This document shows positions 1 through 9,457 of a DNA stretch of 64,000 bases, piece by piece (within the stretch, counting starts at the first letter, position 1; the number at the start of each line of letters is the position of its first letter). Where the stretch lies: positions 1 through 64,000 of the forward strand of contig NZ_QZWH01000056.1 in the NCBI RefSeq assembly GCF_003601925.1, written 5' to 3'. This DNA is from Buttiauxella izardii. Its GTDB lineage: Bacteria > Pseudomonadota > Gammaproteobacteria > Enterobacterales > Enterobacteriaceae. Under the pieces are notes generated by a model. That model was not told where the DNA came from. It searched no databases and saw nothing but the letters and a program-made list of their open reading frames with translations. The translations under genes and the position numbers were made by a program.

Positions 1-363
1 AAGCCTTGCTGATTTTCCGTTCACCCGTGCGTTCAGTTATCTCTTTAATGCCCGAAAACGGTGAACGTGCCAGTGGGATAACGACATCCCCCTGGCGACC
101 CCGTCGCCCGGTGATTAAATTGCCGCTGCGCGGTAAACCCCAGCTTATCCCCAACATCAGGGTCGTTCGCGACTCGTTCCAGACGATCGCTCTCTTTCGC
201 TGCTCCCGGCAGCTCAACCCTGATTTATGGGGAACACTGGGGCAATTTATACCGGGAACAGTCTCACAACTCACAGAAATGTGACTAAGAGACAGCTCAG
301 GAAGAGGGAGAAAACTGGTCAATTCCCTCTCCTGGGGGAGAGGGTTAGGGTGAGGGCGATAAA
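1..363. other. Left edge, no supported gene
   Basis: Several frames on both strands stay open here, but none has a convincing protein composition or a start with a ribosome binding site. A plus-strand frame open from the window edge stops at about position 64 and could be the last 20 residues of a gene outside the window. I cannot identify it. The rest appears intergenic and carries the repeat listed separately. Confidence 0.4.
325..356. repeat. REP-like palindromic repeat
   Basis: CCCTCTCC and GGAGAGGG form an inverted repeat followed by TTAGGGTGAGGG. This is the familiar form of a short extragenic palindrome scattered through enterobacterial genomes. It sits just downstream of the minus-strand CMD gene, where it could also slow or end transcription. 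Confidence 0.5.
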
Positions 364-792
364 CTACATACGCATACTGATCGCTAAACGGTTAAACGCA
401 TTCATCAGGCTCGCCGTAAACGTCAAATCGCTGATCTCTTGCGCGGTAAAGAATTGCAGCAGTGGCTGATAAACGTCATCTTCCGCGCCTTCGGTAATCA
501 GTGTCACCGCTTCGGCCCAGGCCAGCGCTGCACGCTCTTTGTCGCTGAAGTGATTACTCACCTTCCAGCCGGCCAGCGCATCCAGTTTGGTCTGCTCAAC
601 GCCATCTTTGCGCAGCGCTTTAGAGTGCATTTCCAGGCAATAAGCGCAGCCGTTAATTTGCGAGACGCGCAGAAAAACCAGTTCAATCAGTGTTGAACCC
701 AGCGAGCTGGATTCCAGACCTTTCAGTGCCTGAAGCATTGGCTTGAACACGGCTGGGGAAAGGTCGTAGTAAGGCTGTCGTAATTCAATCAT
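364..792 (-). CDS. Carboxymuconolactone decarboxylase/AhpD-like protein
   Basis: A 142-residue cytoplasmic protein of the AhpD-like alkylhydroperoxidase/CMD fold. The CxxC redox pair is at C49 and C52 (INGCAYCLEMHSK), followed by the family histidine. Such proteins are small peroxidases or reductants; the substrate is unknown here. I start at the internal ATG because a GAGGA ribosome binding site lies seven bases upstream; a longer frame adds ten residues without that support. It is divergent from the MocR regulator next door, which often means the regulator controls it. The family call is firm, the physiological role is not. Confidence 0.8.
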   Translation of the reverse strand: MIELRQPYYDLSPAVFKPMLQALKGLESSSLGSTLIELVFLRVSQINGCAYCLEMHSKALRKDGVEQTKLDALAGWKVSNHFSDKERAALAWAEAVTLITEGAEDDVYQPLLQFFTAQEISDLTFTASLMNAFNRLAISMRM

Positions 793-881
793 GGTGTAAT
801 CCTCGTGTTGGTGTGAGGACAATTTAACACTATGATGGACTGCTCAAGAGAGCCATAAATTAACTAATAAAGCAGGCCATA

Positions 882-2255
882 ATGGCAAGGTCGATTGAAC
901 CGATAGTAAGCGCTCACCACGCGATACCGCGTTACCAGCAAATCGCACGGCAATTAAAACAAGCGATTAGCGATGGCGAACTCGCCGCTGGCAGCCGCTT
1001 ACCGTCGAGCCGCACTATGGCGCTGGAACTGGGCGTGGCACGGGCAACCGTCGAAAACGCCTATGGCGAACTGGTGTCACAAGGCTGGCTCGAAAGGCGC
1101 GGGCAGGCGGGAACATTCGTCAGCCCATCGGCTACCACTGGCGCGAATAACACGGCAACGCCTGCCAGCCAACCGCAAGGTGCGCCGCGCCCGTTTCAGA
1201 TGGGGTTGCCCGCGCTGGACGCTTTCCCCCGCGCATTATGGTCGCGCATTATGGGGCGGCGATTGCGCCTGCAAACTCGTTTTGATTTGCTGCTGCCGGA
1301 AGCGAATGGTGAATCGACATTGCGTCAGGCTATTGCCGATTACTTACGTTTTTCGCGCAGTATCGACTGCCAGCCAGAACAGGTTTTTATCACCTCAGGA
1401 TTTCAGGCGGCTATGCGTCTGGTGGCGCATACGCTGGCAAAACCGGGCGATGGCATCTGGCTGGAAGATCCCGGCTATCGTTATGTACGTCCGGTTTTTG
1501 CCGAGGCAGGAATGGCGCTGCACCCGGTTCCGGTAGACGGGGAAGGAATGCAAATTGAGTATGGTATTCAGCATTTCCCGGATGCCCGTTTTGCTCTGCT
1601 CACGCCCGCGCATCAAAGTCCGCTGGGCGTTGCGTTGTCGCTAAATCGCCGCCACCAGTTGCTCGACTGGGCGGCGGCGAATCAAAGTTGGGTGATTGAA
1701 GATGATTACGACAGTGAGTTTCGCTACCACGGCAAACCGCTGCCGCCGATAAAAAGCCTCGATGGCCCGCAGCGTGTGATTTACTCCGGCACATTCAGCA
1801 AATCGCTTTTCCCGGCGCTGCGGGTGGCGTGGCTGGTGGTGCCGCAGCAACAAGTGGAAGCCTTCTCGCAAAATACCCATTTCTTGCCGTGTACCGCGCC
1901 GCTACTGATACAGCAAACCATTGCCGATTTCCTTCGCGAAGGTCATTTCTGGCGGCATCTCAAAAAGATGCGTGCGTGTTACAGCGAACGGCGGTTGTGG
2001 CTCGAACATGCGCTGCAACAGCAGGGTTTTGATGTCGTGCCCCAGGCGGGCGGCATTCAGATGGTGATGCGGGTTAACGGTGACGATCGGGTTTTGGTTG
2101 AGAAAGCACGCAAAGCCGGGCTGGCGGTGCAGGCGTTAAGCGACTGGCGCATGGTTTCACAGGGGGAAGGGGGGATCCTGATGAGTTTTACTAATCTCAC
2201 TTCTCAGGCAATGGCCCTGAAAGCCGCGAAACAGCTACGCGATGCGATTAGCTAA
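882..2255 (+). CDS. MocR/PdxR-family PLP-dependent transcription regulator
   Basis: A 457-residue two-domain regulator. The first 75 or so residues are a GntR-type winged helix (RLPSSRTMALELGVARATVENAY), and residues 110-457 are an aminotransferase class I fold. The PLP lysine lies in SGTFSKSLFPALR, and the upstream IEDDYDSEFRY motif supplies the cofactor-binding aspartate. MocR proteins sense a PLP-linked metabolite and control a neighbouring gene. The divergent AhpD-like gene 90 bp away is the likely target. The length is normal for the family and the frame is intact. Ligand and true target are not visible in the sequence. Confidence 0.9.
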   Translation: MARSIEPIVSAHHAIPRYQQIARQLKQAISDGELAAGSRLPSSRTMALELGVARATVENAYGELVSQGWLERRGQAGTFVSPSATTGANNTATPASQPQGAPRPFQMGLPALDAFPRALWSRIMGRRLRLQTRFDLLLPEANGESTLRQAIADYLRFSRSIDCQPEQVFITSGFQAAMRLVAHTLAKPGDGIWLEDPGYRYVRPVFAEAGMALHPVPVDGEGMQIEYGIQHFPDARFALLTPAHQSPLGVALSLNRRHQLLDWAAANQSWVIEDDYDSEFRYHGKPLPPIKSLDGPQRVIYSGTFSKSLFPALRVAWLVVPQQQVEAFSQNTHFLPCTAPLLIQQTIADFLREGHFWRHLKKMRACYSERRLWLEHALQQQGFDVVPQAGGIQMVMRVNGDDRVLVEKARKAGLAVQALSDWRMVSQGEGGILMSFTNLTSQAMALKAAKQLRDAIS

Positions 2256-2270
2256 AGCTGAAAATAAAAA

Positions 2271-2290
2271 CCCCGGAATAAATTCCGGGG
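2271..2290. terminator. Bidirectional terminator between mocR-type gene and ygaM
   Basis: A perfect nine-base-pair stem, CCCCGGAAT/ATTCCGGGG, with a two-base loop and A/T-rich flanks. It sits between convergent genes, so it can end transcripts from both sides. Confidence 0.8.
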
Positions 2291-2324
2291 TCAGACGCAT
2301 ATTTATTATCACTACACTTGTGGT

Positions 2325-2651
2325 CTAGCGACGGGACGCTAACAAAGCCCCGATGAAAATACCCACGGCGGCGCTAATACCCACGCTGTGCCACGGTTTG
2401 TCGCGAACATAAGTATCGGCACAACTTACCGCATCACAAGCGGCTTGTTTGACTCGGGTGCGACCGTGAAGGCGAGCTCGCGTCTCTTTCAACAGAGACT
2501 CCGCTTTTTTACGGGCGGCTTCCCCTTCTTCCTTAACATCGCTACCGAACGATTTAAGAACCTCTTCCAGTGTGTCGGCCAGTTGGTTCACGTCACGGTT
2601 AATATCATCAACGCCTTCGTCTACATCATTTCGATTTACGCGGTTAAACAT
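2325..2651 (-). CDS. ygaM: YgaM, DUF883/ElaB-family membrane-anchored protein
   Basis: A 108-residue protein of the YgaM/ElaB/YqjD group. Residues 1-80 are highly charged and helical, rich in Glu, Lys and Arg. The last 25 residues contain a single hydrophobic segment (SVGISAAVGIFIGALLASRR) that anchors the protein in the inner membrane by its C-terminus. ElaB and YqjD associate with ribosomes in stationary phase; whether YgaM does is not established. Its place next to ygaC and alaE matches E. coli. Confidence 0.9.
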   Translation of the reverse strand: MFNRVNRNDVDEGVDDINRDVNQLADTLEEVLKSFGSDVKEEGEAARKKAESLLKETRARLHGRTRVKQAACDAVSCADTYVRDKPWHSVGISAAVGIFIGALLASRR

Positions 2652-2811
2652 TGGTTTCTCCCTTTTTGCGATGTACTACACAGTGTAGACCATAATTTTT
2701 AGTAATGAGTCAGGTCACGCTCTTTAACGGTCTTTATGGACTAATCTGAAAGCGTTGCTAATGCTGGTTATTGTAAGGTTGCGCTGCAATAGAAGCTGAA
2801 GAGGAAAAATT

Positions 2812-3153
2812 ATGTATTTACGACCTGATGAGGTGGCCCGGGTTCTTGAAAAAGCCGGTTTTACCATGGATATCGTGACACCGAAAACCTATGGCTATCG
2901 CCGTGGGGAAAATTACGTCTATGTAAATCGCGAAGCGCGAATGGGGCGTACGGCGCTGATCATTCACCCAACATTAAAAGAAAGAAGCCAGAGCCTGGCC
3001 GACCCGGCGACAGACGTGAAAACCTGCGACCATTACCAGCAATTTCCACTTTACCTGGCTGGCGAAACTCATGAGCATTACGGCATTCCACACGGCTTCA
3101 GTTCACGTATTGCACTTGAACGTTATTTGTCTGGCTTGTTTGGCGAGCACTAA
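2812..3153 (+). CDS. ygaC: YgaC, DUF2002 family protein
   Basis: A 113-residue soluble protein matching YgaC, a small conserved enterobacterial protein of unknown function (DUF2002). It begins [17 protein letters not shown], has no signal peptide or membrane segment, and a good AGAGGAAAAATT ribosome binding region precedes the ATG. The E. coli gene is Fur-linked, but I saw no clear Fur box here. It lies between ygaM and alaE, as in E. coli. Confidence 0.9.
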   Translation: MYLRPDEVARVLEKAGFTMDIVTPKTYGYRRGENYVYVNREARMGRTALIIHPTLKERSQSLADPATDVKTCDHYQQFPLYLAGETHEHYGIPHGFSSRIALERYLSGLFGEH

Positions 3154-3201
3154 TCAAAACAGGCGTTGTTGCGCGTTACGCCGCAACGCTAACCACTGCA
3201 A

Positions 3202-3657
3202 TCAAACTCCCGCTTTGGCGTTCCGATAACCACTGATGCGGAATAAGCGGCGGCAATAATCGAGAAAATAGCCGTAAGCCGCACCCATCAACATTGAAAC
3301 AACAATGTTCGAGCTGACCGCTGCAATTATCTGGTTCCCGTCTGCACCCACCGACCACAAAATCACGACGTAAACCGGCGATTGAAATGTGACGTAAGCC
3401 AGTACATCAGCGAGATTCTTCGCCCAGCTTGCGTTGCTATAACGTTTGGTGAAACGCATAAACGCATCGCGATAAAAACCGTACGGCCAGGCAATCAGGA
3501 TGTTGACCGGAATAGCCACCAGGCGCGAAGAGAGTGACTGCTCGAAGCTCATGCCTGAGAGAAATATCTCAATCATCATGTTCACAACCGAGCAATACAC
3601 TACCATCGCAAAAGTATCAGCGACGGCATGGCGCAAACGTGACTCAGGAGAAAACAT
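3202..3657 (-). CDS. alaE: L-alanine exporter AlaE
   Basis: A 151-residue inner-membrane protein with four predicted transmembrane segments; E. coli AlaE is 149 residues. It exports L-alanine and relieves toxic build-up from alanine-containing dipeptides. Recognisable stretches include the start [19 protein letters not shown] and the polar [13 protein letters not shown] between helices two and three. Position beside ygaC agrees. stpA, which flanks alaE in E. coli, is missing; the space holds a DUF2158 gene. Confidence 0.93.
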   Translation of the reverse strand: MFSPESRLRHAVADTFAMVVYCSVVNMMIEIFLSGMSFEQSLSSRLVAIPVNILIAWPYGFYRDAFMRFTKRYSNASWAKNLADVLAYVTFQSPVYVVILWSVGADGNQIIAAVSSNIVVSMLMGAAYGYFLDYCRRLFRISGYRNAKAGV

Positions 3658-4024
3658 TGTTCTGGCTCCGAACGGAAATTAGCTTTAAACACTGAGTTAA
3701 CAGCTTAACGTCAGTGTGAATGGTTGGGTTGTTGATCGCGAGTAGGTTATATCGCTGGAAGTAAACAGGCAATTAGCGATAAATTTTTATTTAATCGCAT
3801 TTGGTCGATAAAATGCGCTAAACGAGACATAACAGGCAGCGTTTCCTGATTTTGTCGCTCTGGTTATGTTTTTTCGTTTAAATTCAGAGAGTTGATTTTC
3901 TTGAAAGAAAGATGAGATTTGAAGCGGCTGGAATAGGTTTTGTAGGTCGTACAGCAGCGTCATCCGACAACATGCACACCGTTATTACAGGCGGGAAACC
4001 TTAACCCGCCTGAATAAGTCATTA
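3658..4024. other. Intergenic region with a weak hairpin
   Basis: This 367-base gap lies where E. coli has stpA; no stpA remnant can be read. It holds the alaE promoter region, a REP-like half (TGTAGGTCGTACAGCAGCGTCATCCGACA shows as two pieces around 3941-3969) and an inverted repeat AGGCGGG/CCCGCCT at 3989-4011, just downstream of the DUF2158 gene. The hairpin lacks a U-tract on the minus strand, so terminator activity is uncertain. Confidence 0.5.
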
Positions 4025-4219
4025 TTAGCAAACGCCGAAATCACCGTCTTCTTTATACAATGCGACGTCTTCAGCTTTTAGTGTGACCGTCTCACCGGTC
4101 AAAATACTTCTGGGCGTGCAGAACAACAATTCTCCCTGAACATCCAGAACTTCATATTTTGGGCCACCTTTTTTCGGTTGCACCAAATCGCCTACTTTGA
4201 ACACACCTGAATTAGACAT
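4025..4219 (-). CDS. DUF2158 (YodC-like) small protein
   Basis: A 64-residue protein beginning MSNSGVFKVGDLVQPKKGG. The VGDLVxxKxGGP start and the following beta-rich core fit DUF2158/YodC, a family of unknown function with a small SH3-like barrel. I use the ATG that follows GAGGTTGGCT; four upstream codons are in frame but include that ribosome binding site. The last two residues are V and C. Confidence 0.75.
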   Translation of the reverse strand: MSNSGVFKVGDLVQPKKGGPKYEVLDVQGELLFCTPRSILTGETVTLKAEDVALYKEDGDFGVC

Positions 4220-4276
4220 AGCCAACCTCATTTTGATGAACAGATATACCGTTAACCATAGTCCAAAGCGGGGTAA

Positions 4277-4801
4277 TTAACGCTGATTCCAGGGCATTTT
4301 TTCCAGTAAGCGCGCCATGCCGCAAAAGCCGCTGATGCCTGCAAACAGTAATCCGGCACCCACAAAACCAGAGAGTAAAAAGAACCCCTGGTGAACGCTA
4401 AAACCGAGCGCGACGCCCGCCAGTACCAGCGTTCCCGCCGCGATTTGCACCTGGCGCATTAACGGCAGCGGCTGTGATTTATCAGAAAGTATTTCCTGCC
4501 CATCTTTCTTCCAGGCCTCCAGACCACCCGCCAGAATCAATACTTTCGCCGGAGCCACGGCATCCGCCAGTTTTTGTGCATTTTGCGTGGTGCGCATGCC
4601 GGACTGGCAATGGAAAATCACCGTATCGAACGGATCAAATGGGCCAAGACGGTCGCCATTTTCGATGGCGGAAAGCGAGAGTAAATGCGCCTCCGGGATG
4701 TTCTCACGGGCATATTCATCACGCTCGCGGATATCAATCAGCGCCGCACCTTGTGCGACCAGAATCTTGGCTTGCGCCGGGGAAATACTCTCGATAGTCA
4801 T
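4277..4801 (-). CDS. ygaP: YgaP, membrane-associated rhodanese
   Basis: A 174-residue protein with a rhodanese domain (about residues 1-105) and two C-terminal membrane helices (about 115-160). The sulfur-accepting cysteine is in [11 protein letters not shown], and [19 protein letters not shown] is the rhodanese N-terminal signature. YgaP moves sulfane sulfur, for example from thiosulfate, at the inner membrane; the E. coli protein is also S-nitrosylated. Length equals the E. coli protein. The usual regulator YgaV is not adjacent. Confidence 0.92.
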   Translation of the reverse strand: MTIESISPAQAKILVAQGAALIDIRERDEYARENIPEAHLLSLSAIENGDRLGPFDPFDTVIFHCQSGMRTTQNAQKLADAVAPAKVLILAGGLEAWKKDGQEILSDKSQPLPLMRQVQIAAGTLVLAGVALGFSVHQGFFLLSGFVGAGLLFAGISGFCGMARLLEKMPWNQR

Positions 4802-4946
4802 GCAGCTGCTCCTTGCGGGATTTTAATAGCTTTAAGCGTGCAGATAATCGCCCTAAATTGGCCGGGCTGCAAATGATGTGGCGAGGATGACCGCCAGCGA
4901 CTGCGTTAGCCGCTGGCGTGTGTGGAGGGGAAAGTGAGGAGGAGAA

Positions 4947-6092
4947 TTAGAGGAAACAGCGTAAAAGATCTGCTTTATCCGTCTGTTCCCAGCTAAAGAT
5001 ATCGCGCCCGAAGTGCCCGTAGGCTGCGGTTTGCTGGTAAATCGGATGCAGAAGATTCAGCGAGCGGATTAATCCGTGTGGGCGCAGGTCAAAGAACTCG
5101 CGGATTAACATAATCAGCTTTTCATTTTCCAGTTTCCCGGTGCCAAAGGTTTCCACCATGATGGATGTCGGTTCTGCGACGCCAATCGCATACGAAATCT
5201 GTATTTCACAGCGGTCTGCCAACCCGGCGGCAACAATGTTTTTTGCGACATAACGCGCAACATAAGCCGCTGAACGGTCGACTTTCGACGGATCTTTACC
5301 TGAAAATGCGCCGCCACCGTGACGCGCCATGCCGCCGTAGGTATCGACAATAATTTTGCGGCCAGTCAGCCCGCAGTCGCCCATCGGCCCGCCAATAACA
5401 AATCGGCCGGTCGGATTAATAAAATACTTGGTCTGTGGAGTGAGCCACTCTTCTGGCAAAACGGGTTTAATAATCTCTTCCATCACCCCTTCACGCAGCG
5501 TTTGTTGCGAGACGGCTTCACTATGCTGAGTGGAAATGACCACGGTATCGATGCCGATGATTTTGCCGTTGTCATAGGCAAAAGTGACCTGGCTTTTTGC
5601 ATCGGGCCGTAACCAGGGCAACAAACCGCTTTTGCGAACCAGCGCCTGGCGTGCCATTAAGCGGTGAGCGAAGGTGATAGGGGCGGGCATCAGCGCATCG
5701 GTTTCGTTAGATGCGTAACCAAACATCAGGCCTTGATCGCCTGCGCCCTGATTCGCTTCTTCTTCGCGGTCAACGCCCTGATTGATATCAGGAGACTGTT
5801 TCCCAATCGCGCTCAAAACCGCGCAAGTCTTGGCATCGAAACCCATATCGGAACCGTTATAGCCAATATCACTAATGGTACGGCGCACAATCTCTTCGAT
5901 ATCAACCCAGGTGTTGGTGGTAATTTCCCCGCCAACTAATACCATGCCGGTTTTTACCAGCGTTTCGCAGGCGACTCGCGCTTTAGGATCTTGCCCGATA
6001 ATGGCATCGAGAATAGCATCAGAAATTTGGTCGGCTATTTTATCTGGATGACCTTCAGAAACGGATTCTGAAGTGAATAATGTTTGTGACAT
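4947..6092 (-). CDS. metK: S-adenosylmethionine synthetase, likely second copy
   Basis: A 381-residue methionine adenosyltransferase making SAM from ATP and methionine. Family signatures are intact: [13 protein letters not shown] near the N-terminus, [12 protein letters not shown] for methionine/ATP binding, and the glycine-rich [16 protein letters not shown]. It is close to E. coli MetK but diverges at scattered positions and ends with a different, shorter tail ([10 protein letters not shown]). The housekeeping metK sits elsewhere in enterobacteria (near speA/galP), so I read this as a paralogue. It lies 52 bp downstream of, and in the same direction as, a cfa gene. This suggests a dedicated SAM supply for cyclopropane synthesis. 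AAGGTG precedes the ATG. Confidence 0.88.
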   Translation of the reverse strand: MSQTLFTSESVSEGHPDKIADQISDAILDAIIGQDPKARVACETLVKTGMVLVGGEITTNTWVDIEEIVRRTISDIGYNGSDMGFDAKTCAVLSAIGKQSPDINQGVDREEEANQGAGDQGLMFGYASNETDALMPAPITFAHRLMARQALVRKSGLLPWLRPDAKSQVTFAYDNGKIIGIDTVVISTQHSEAVSQQTLREGVMEEIIKPVLPEEWLTPQTKYFINPTGRFVIGGPMGDCGLTGRKIIVDTYGGMARHGGGAFSGKDPSKVDRSAAYVARYVAKNIVAAGLADRCEIQISYAIGVAEPTSIMVETFGTGKLENEKLIMLIREFFDLRPHGLIRSLNLLHPIYQQTAAYGHFGRDIFSWEQTDKADLLRCFL

Positions 6093-6144
6093 GGGAACAC
6101 CTTAAATTAACAGCTTAAATATTCAGACGTAATAACAGAGGGTA

Positions 6145-7293
6145 TTAACGATAAACGTACATGCCGCCATCCATTCCCCGACTAAATAAAACTTGCCAGA
6201 GTTGAATATCACGAGATCGGAAAGCACCGGCGCATGACATCAGATAATAATTAAACATACGTTTAAACGACTCAGAATAATTGTCCTGAATTTCAGGCCA
6301 GAAGCTATTAAAACGCTTATGCCACTCCATCAAGGTGAGGTCATAATCTGCGCCGAAATTATGCCAGTCTTCCATCACAAAATAAGGTTCGGAAGCTGTG
6401 GCGATTTGTTTTACCGAAGGCAGACAGCCATTCGGGAAAATGTATTTATTAATCCACGGGTCAACATTAACGTCGGACTTATTCGCACCGATGGTGTGCA
6501 ACAGGAACATCCCGCCAGGTTTCAGGCAACGGTCGACGACTTTGAAGTAAGTGTCATAGTTTTTTGGGCCAACATGTTCAAACATGCCGACAGAAACAAT
6601 GCGGTCAAATTGGGTATCTAAATCGCGATAATCCATCAGCTTGATGGAGACATCCAGCCAGGTACAGCGCTCCTGGGCCATTTTTTGCTGCTCTTCGGAA
6701 ATGGTCACGCCAGTGACATGAACACCGTAATTATCGGCGGCGTATTCCGCAAGACCACCCCAGCCACAACCGATATCCAGCAAAGTCATACCCGGCTGAA
6801 GTTGCAGCTTTTCACATAACATTTTCAATTTAGCTTCTTGAGCCTGACGCAATCCTGTCACTTCTTTCCAGTAGCCGCAGGAATATTGCATGTAAGGGTC
6901 GAGCATTTTTGAGAACAGGTCATTACCAATATCGTAATGTTCTTTACCGACAATCCATGCGCGTTTGCGGGACTGTAAATTAAACAGGCGAGCCCCAGCA
7001 ATACGAGCTAAATCTTTAAAGTTTTTTGGGGCTTTTTCATCAAGTTTGGCACGCAGAACTTTATCGAATAAAACATCTAACGCCGCGCAATCCCACCAGC
7101 CTTCCATATAGGATTCACCCAGGCCAATGGAACCTTCTTGAAGAATACGTTTATAAAAATCAGGATTATGTACCTGGATATCCCAGCGGCGAGTGCCGTT
7201 AAAACGAATATCAGCCTGACTAACAAGTTCTTCAGCAATCCGATACCAATTATAATTTCTTGCCATCGGTACACTTTCAACTTCAACGCTCAT
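6145..7293 (-). CDS. cfa: Cyclopropane-fatty-acyl-phospholipid synthase
   Basis: A 382-residue enzyme, exactly the length of E. coli Cfa, that methylenates double bonds of membrane phospholipid acyl chains using SAM. The SAM-binding loop LLDIGCGWGG and the downstream VGMFEHVGPKNY and NKYIFPNGCLPS motifs are present. It is the first gene of a cfa-metK pair and is divergent from an AraC regulator. The pair looks like an extra copy outside the usual cfa locus, but that can be shown only with the rest of the genome. Cyclopropane lipids protect against acid and desiccation, which may explain a regulated duplicate. Confidence 0.9.
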   Translation of the reverse strand: MSVEVESVPMARNYNWYRIAEELVSQADIRFNGTRRWDIQVHNPDFYKRILQEGSIGLGESYMEGWWDCAALDVLFDKVLRAKLDEKAPKNFKDLARIAGARLFNLQSRKRAWIVGKEHYDIGNDLFSKMLDPYMQYSCGYWKEVTGLRQAQEAKLKMLCEKLQLQPGMTLLDIGCGWGGLAEYAADNYGVHVTGVTISEEQQKMAQERCTWLDVSIKLMDYRDLDTQFDRIVSVGMFEHVGPKNYDTYFKVVDRCLKPGGMFLLHTIGANKSDVNVDPWINKYIFPNGCLPSVKQIATASEPYFVMEDWHNFGADYDLTLMEWHKRFNSFWPEIQDNYSESFKRMFNYYLMSCAGAFRSRDIQLWQVLFSRGMDGGMYVYR

Positions 7294-7540
7294 ATCCAGC
7301 CCTCAAAAGCTTAAGTCAGTTTTCTTTTATGTAATAAGAAGTGGTGCATCGTATTAACTCAAATTAATAAGATGTGGGGTATTAAATATTAACGTAGGTG
7401 TTAAATACTCAGGGTTTAACACTTCTTATTAGAACCAATATCCATTGGCCGTGTGAATAAATTATCGCAGTTTATTCAGATTGTGTATTATGACTGGACG
7501 CCAAATTGTATCGATCAAGCGTCAAATTAAGGGGGCGGAA

Positions 7541-8377
7541 ATGGCCAGAACAAGAAAATTACTGTACGCGTTCCGCTCAGAGAGCGATGTTGAAGGGGCA
7601 AAACTTGCCCGTCCTGTCTTCTTTCGATCCTTTATGATGGCGGAGGATGTGCAGTCTGAGGTTCATGCTCATCCATTCATCCAGTTTCACTATGCGCGGG
7701 AAGGGGCTTTATACGTCACGGTGGAAAACACCTCGTATATCATGCCGGCCTGTTACGGGTTATGGATACCTGCGCACGTGCCTCACCATGTGCATACGGC
7801 CAGTGAAGTTTTTCTGGAAAGCGTAGATATCGACCCCGATTTTTATGCCGCGTCAGGCGGCACGCCAGAATTAAAGCTGGTGGCTGTAACGGATTTTGCA
7901 CGTAGCTTTATCCATCATGCGACTCAGACAATCCCGGAATTTTATGATGAGGATGGTAAAGAAGGGCGCCTGGTGACGTCGCTGTTGGACGTTTTAAACG
8001 ACCTTCCCGAAGCAAGATTTGGCATGACCTGGCCGACCGCGCCTGCGTTACAGGACATGTGCCAAACCATCAGTGAATCACCCGATCAGCCGCATTTAAT
8101 GGAAGAGTGGGCGGAGCGCGTGGGCATGTCGCCGCGCACGTTTTCCCGTCATTTTATTAAAGAAACCGGCACCACATTTGGGAACTGGAAACAACGAAAC
8201 CGTTTACTGCAATCCATCATGTTATTGCGCCAGTCTAAGAGCGTGACTGAAATTGCATTGATGCTGGGTTACAGCAGCACTTCGGCGTATACCTACGCGT
8301 TTCGTCAGTTGTTCGGTGTTTCACCGACAAAATTTGAAGCCGCACCATTGCCGCCAAGTGCTGTATTACATGAATAA
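7541..8377 (+). CDS. AraC-family transcriptional regulator
   Basis: A 278-residue regulator. Residues 1-150 form an N-terminal cupin-like ligand domain with EVHAHPFIQFHYAREG and an IPAHVPHHVH stretch. The C-terminal 100 residues hold the two helix-turn-helix motifs of AraC/XylS proteins (EWAERVGMSPRTFSRHF; EIALMLGYSSTSAYTYAFRQLFGVSPTKF). I start at the ATG after AGGGGGCGGA; an upstream ATG would add 20 residues. Divergence from cfa-metK makes that pair the obvious target. The inducer is unknown. Confidence 0.85.
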   Translation: MARTRKLLYAFRSESDVEGAKLARPVFFRSFMMAEDVQSEVHAHPFIQFHYAREGALYVTVENTSYIMPACYGLWIPAHVPHHVHTASEVFLESVDIDPDFYAASGGTPELKLVAVTDFARSFIHHATQTIPEFYDEDGKEGRLVTSLLDVLNDLPEARFGMTWPTAPALQDMCQTISESPDQPHLMEEWAERVGMSPRTFSRHFIKETGTTFGNWKQRNRLLQSIMLLRQSKSVTEIALMLGYSSTSAYTYAFRQLFGVSPTKFEAAPLPPSAVLHE

Positions 8378-8411
8378 ATCCTTGCCGCGCTAATAAACCC
8401 AGTAGCGTGTT

Positions 8412-9272
8412 TTATTCGTATTCTTGATCACGTTCTTTGGCAGCTCGCTGACGGTCGTAATATTCGTCTTCTGCGGTGATGATTTCATCCATCAGAGAAT
8501 CCATATCCACGTCATGCTCTTCTTCGACGAAGAGGCCGGTTAACACGGTTTCCGGCGTGAGTTTGCCGTCTTCATACAACGCCCAAATCTCTTTCGCATA
8601 GCGCGTCTTCAACAGTTGCGGGGCGAACTGGCCGTAGTATTCGGTGATGTTATTCACATCGCGTTCAAACATGGATTCAGCGTGGTTGTTGGCGGCGGCG
8701 TCGACAGCTTGCGGCAGGTCGATAATGACCGGCCCTTGCGCATCGAGCAGCACGTTAAACTCCGACAAGTCGCCATGCACAAGGCCTGCACACAACATGC
8801 GCACGATATTGCGAATCATGGTGTTGAAATCAGCAATGGCACTTTCTTCGTCCAACGTGACATCACTAAGACGCGGGGCCACCGCGCCGTCAGCATCAGT
8901 GACCAGCTCCATCAACAACACGCCGTCAATGCACATATAGGGCTGCGGCACGCGTACCCCGGCGTTTGCCAGGCGGAACAACGCCTCGACTTCCGCCGTT
9001 TGCCAGGTTTCTTCCTGTTGCTTGCGGCCGAACTTTGAGCCTTTCTGCATGGCGCGGGCGTTACGCGTATTACGGACTTTACGCCCTTCCTGATACTGCA
9101 CCGCCTGCTTAAAGCTACGCTGCGACGCCTCTTTATACACTTTGGCGCATTGGATTTTTCCACCGCACAAAACAGTGTAAACGTCGGCTTCTTTGCCGCT
9201 TTTCAGGCGCTGGAGAACATCGTCTACCAGGCCGTCATCAACCAGCGGTTGGATTCGATTTGGGATTTTCAT
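8412..9272 (-). CDS. RIO1-type serine kinase
   Basis: A 286-residue atypical protein kinase of the bacterial RIO1/PA4780 group. The nucleotide loop and lysine are in LKSGKEADVYTVLCGGKIQCAKVYK (SGKEADV is the family P-loop). The catalytic loop is VHGDLSEFN and the metal-binding segment is IIDLPQAV. The C-terminal tail is very acidic. Archaeal and eukaryotic RIO kinases act in ribosome maturation; the bacterial substrate is unknown. The next gene on the right is on the same strand but 185 bp away, with a TAGCGCCA/TGGCGCTA inverted repeat at 9413-9450 between them. Confidence 0.85.
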   Translation of the reverse strand: MKIPNRIQPLVDDGLVDDVLQRLKSGKEADVYTVLCGGKIQCAKVYKEASQRSFKQAVQYQEGRKVRNTRNARAMQKGSKFGRKQQEETWQTAEVEALFRLANAGVRVPQPYMCIDGVLLMELVTDADGAVAPRLSDVTLDEESAIADFNTMIRNIVRMLCAGLVHGDLSEFNVLLDAQGPVIIDLPQAVDAAANNHAESMFERDVNNITEYYGQFAPQLLKTRYAKEIWALYEDGKLTPETVLTGLFVEEEHDVDMDSLMDEIITAEDEYYDRQRAAKERDQEYE

Positions 9273-9457
9273 GCCGCTTTATACCTTATTTCGGGCACTT
9301 TTCGTATCAATAACAGCGAGATTTAGAGGGGAAAAAGAGAGCTAATGGGGACGAAACAAAGAGGGATTGCGTAACTGCATGTTTTTAATTGGTTGTGATT
9401 AAACGTGATAAGTAGCGCCACCGAGGCAGTCAATACCGCTGATGGCGCTAATGTCTA

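Noticed and set aside
6-284. Open plus-strand frame at the left edge
   Set aside because: Arg/Pro-rich composition, no ribosome binding site, and other frames on both strands are open over the same bases.
3658-4024. stpA gene or remnant between alaE and ygaP
   Set aside because: No frame or fragment resembling StpA/H-NS can be read in the gap.
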